Assembly (NCBI GenBank): GCA_003219945.1
Contig: QHQV01000321.1
Location: 1-6,552 of the forward strand
Source: Verrucomicrobiota bacterium
Lineage (GTDB): Bacteria; Verrucomicrobiota; Verrucomicrobiia; Chthoniobacterales; UBA10450
Direction: 5' to 3'
Length of the DNA: 6,552 nt
Under the pieces are notes generated by a model. The model made no database searches. It was given only the letters and a program-made list of their open reading frames with translations, and was not told where the DNA came from. Each line of letters starts with the position of its first letter. Position 1 is the first letter of the stretch. This document shows positions 5,299 through 6,552 of the stretch, piece by piece. A program made the position numbers and the translations under genes.

Positions 5299-6225
5299 AT
5301 GTGCGAACAATTGGCAGATGTTTGGCGGCAGCAGATGCGCCGCGGTGATTTCGAAGCAGCCTGGCGCATTAGTGATCGCGCCTTGCGGAATCGCCGTCGT
5401 TCTACTCGCTGTACTGCAGACGAGGAATCCACGTGGCGCGGAGAACCGCTCCACGAAAAACGCGTGCTCATCCGCTGCTGCTACGGACTTGGCGATACAC
5501 TTCAGTTTGTTCGATACGTGCCGTTGCTGCGGCGCATCGCGCATCACGTCACATTGCACGCCCAGGCCTCCGTCGTCCGCGTGCTCGAGCATTTTGAAGG
5601 GATCGACAGCCTGACCACCCGATACAACAGCATTTCGCCCGAAACCTACGATGTTGCGGTTGCGTTGACTGAACTACCGCACATTTTCCGAACTCATATT
5701 GACACGATTCCCGCCACAGTTCCGTACATTCCGGTCGCACCGCGGTCACTGTCGCCGACGAGCAACATAAGAGTGGGGCTTGTATGGGAGGCGAGTAATT
5801 GGGATCCGCGTCGATCTGTACCTCTGCAATTATTTGCCGGGTTTGATCGCATCGCCGGAGTTTCGCTTCACATTCTGCAGCGCGGCCGCGCATTGCTGGA
5901 CCGGCCAATCGGCTTCGGGATCGATTCAGGAAGTGACGATCTTTACGAAGCAGCGCGGACGATTGCCGCCGTCGATTTGATAATCACAATCGACAGCATG
6001 CCGGCGCATTTGGCCGGCGCGATGGGCGTACCGACGTGGGTGCTACTGCATTCCAATTGCGATTGGCGATGGATGCGAAATCGAATCGATTCGCCGTGGT
6101 ACCCAACCATGCGTTTGTTTCGTCAGAAACATCCAGGTGATTGGCAGCCCGTAGTAGCCGGCGTAAAACAGGAACTGAAGCGTTTGGCACGTTCGCAAGT
6201 AAAGGCGCTTTCAGTGGCCGCTTGA
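5299..6225 (+). CDS. GT9-like glycosyltransferase (heptosyltransferase / TPR-glycosyltransferase type)
   Basis: The 308-aa protein begins with a single TPR-like helical hairpin (residues 5-30, MRRGDFEAAWRISDRALR). Next comes WRGEPLHEKRVLIRCCYGLGDTLQFVRYVPLL (46-77), the N-terminal Rossmann strand and GLGD loop of this group. The C-terminal nucleotide-sugar domain includes VGLVWEASNWDPRRSVPL (159-176), HILQRG, then VDLIITIDSMPAHLAGAMGVPTWVLL (225-250) and DWRWMRNRIDSPWYPTMRLFRQ (255-276). Such enzymes transfer a sugar from a nucleotide donor to cell-surface glycans or lipopolysaccharide in the cytoplasm. Donor and acceptor are unknown here. The frame is open up to GTG 5197, but that region is repeat sequence, so I chose ATG 5299. 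A GGAG lies directly against that ATG, too close to be an ideal ribosome site. It stands alone, not in a visible sugar cluster. Confidence 0.87.
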   Translation: MCEQLADVWRQQMRRGDFEAAWRISDRALRNRRRSTRCTADEESTWRGEPLHEKRVLIRCCYGLGDTLQFVRYVPLLRRIAHHVTLHAQASVVRVLEHFEGIDSLTTRYNSISPETYDVAVALTELPHIFRTHIDTIPATVPYIPVAPRSLSPTSNIRVGLVWEASNWDPRRSVPLQLFAGFDRIAGVSLHILQRGRALLDRPIGFGIDSGSDDLYEAARTIAAVDLIITIDSMPAHLAGAMGVPTWVLLHSNCDWRWMRNRIDSPWYPTMRLFRQKHPGDWQPVVAGVKQELKRLARSQVKALSVAA

Positions 6226-6227
6226 CT

Positions 6228-6297
6228 GTTGCCGCATCTCTGTGAGACGCGCACGGGCATCGCAACATACCGCGCCTGCCCAGCGAGGCGGCTACAA
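6228..6297. repeat. Palindromic repeat, family B copy 2, filling a convergent gene gap
   Basis: The ends gttgccgc (6228-6235) and gcggctac (6288-6295) are inverted repeats with one mismatch. An inner stem, gggca (6255-6259) with tgccc (6277-6281), gives a cruciform-like fold. It shares 14 bp (6239-6252) with the copy at 5161-5174. It starts 2 nt after the glycosyltransferase stop and ends 3 nt before the desaturase stop, so it is nearly the whole space between the two convergent genes. A bidirectional 3'-end hairpin role is plausible but not shown; T-runs are absent. Confidence 0.72.
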
Positions 6298-6300
6298 TAA

Positions 6301-6552
6301 CTATCGCACCAGGGAAGCTGCGCTTTCCTGCTGAGACTTGGCGCTGCTTTCACTCCGCTTCGGCAAATCGCGATCCAAAAAGCCGAGCATGTGCGCGTGT
6401 TTGATCGTGCGCACACCTTCCTGCTTCTGCAGCTGCTCGATACGGCGACGGAATTGTTCCATCTTTGTCCAATGCACTTTGGGACGGAAATGGTGCTCCG
6501 CGTGATAACCGTTGTAGAAGAACAGCCAGTTATAAACTTTTCCGTAGCTGCT
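6301..6552 (-). CDS. Fatty-acid desaturase, C-terminal end (cut by window edge)
   Basis: The last 83 residues and TAG stop of a minus-strand gene are present; its start lies beyond the right edge. The visible part opens with KVYNWLFFYNGYHAEHHFRPKVHW (residues 5-28). H17-A-E-H20-H21 is the HXXHH third histidine box of membrane fatty-acid desaturases and related hydroxylases, which binds the di-iron centre on the cytoplasmic face. It is followed by a helix (WTKMEQFRRRIEQLQKQEGV) and a polar Ser/Gln-rich tail (KRSESSAKSQQESAAS) of about 20 residues. Known family members insert a double bond into acyl chains of membrane lipids, or hydroxylate carotenoids. Which of these applies cannot be decided from the fragment; the NGYHxEHH context favours a desaturase. 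Confidence 0.88.
   Translation of the reverse strand, partial: SSYGKVYNWLFFYNGYHAEHHFRPKVHWTKMEQFRRRIEQLQKQEGVRTIKHAHMLGFLDRDLPKRSESSAKSQQESAASLVR

Noticed and set aside
4929..5471. A 180-aa open frame on the minus strand
   Set aside because: It crosses the helical-protein gene, both repeats and the start of the glycosyltransferase, and its Arg/Ser/Cys-rich translation shows no family features.

Overview
The window looks like a chromosomal segment of a free-living Gram-negative bacterium with moderately high GC, dense short operons and several families of small palindromic repeats. The exported proteins, two lipoprotein signals and a GT9-type glycosyltransferase point to a double-membrane cell. 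A soil-type Verrucomicrobiota (Chthoniobacterales/Spartobacteria-like) is my best guess. It rests on the style of the repeats and the small hypothetical genes, not on a marker gene, so the placement is tentative.

Left part (1-3368), all on the minus strand. Reading in the direction of transcription there is a 221-aa acidic helical protein of unknown function (or 211 aa from an internal start), an ECF-type RNA polymerase sigma factor, a single-pass membrane protein that is probably its anti-sigma factor (14-bp overlap), and a small exported protein (6-nt gap). After a gap of about 100 bp holding a palindromic repeat comes the N-terminal third of a secreted M1-family zinc aminopeptidase, cut by the window edge just after its GAMEN motif. 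The sigma, anti-sigma and exported-protein genes form a tight regulatory operon.

Middle part (3369-4867). A divergent intergenic region carries a perfect palindrome. It is followed on the plus strand by two tandem, homologous, very small lipoproteins with GTG starts. A HAD-superfamily phosphatase on the minus strand converges on the second one.

Right part (4868-6552). A 95-aa charged helical protein and a GT9-like glycosyltransferase lie on the plus strand, separated by repeat hairpins. The last 83 residues of a fatty-acid desaturase lie on the minus strand, converging on the glycosyltransferase across an intergenic gap that is almost wholly a repeat element.

The most striking signal is the set of dispersed palindromic repeats. 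One family (A) has a copy inserted in frame inside the aminopeptidase gene, adding about 26 residues, and a second, inverted, shorter copy just behind a neighbouring stop codon. A second family (B) sits at gene 3' ends and in one case supplies the stop codon. I found no CRISPR array, tRNA, rRNA or transposase, and no evident new defence or biosynthetic system.
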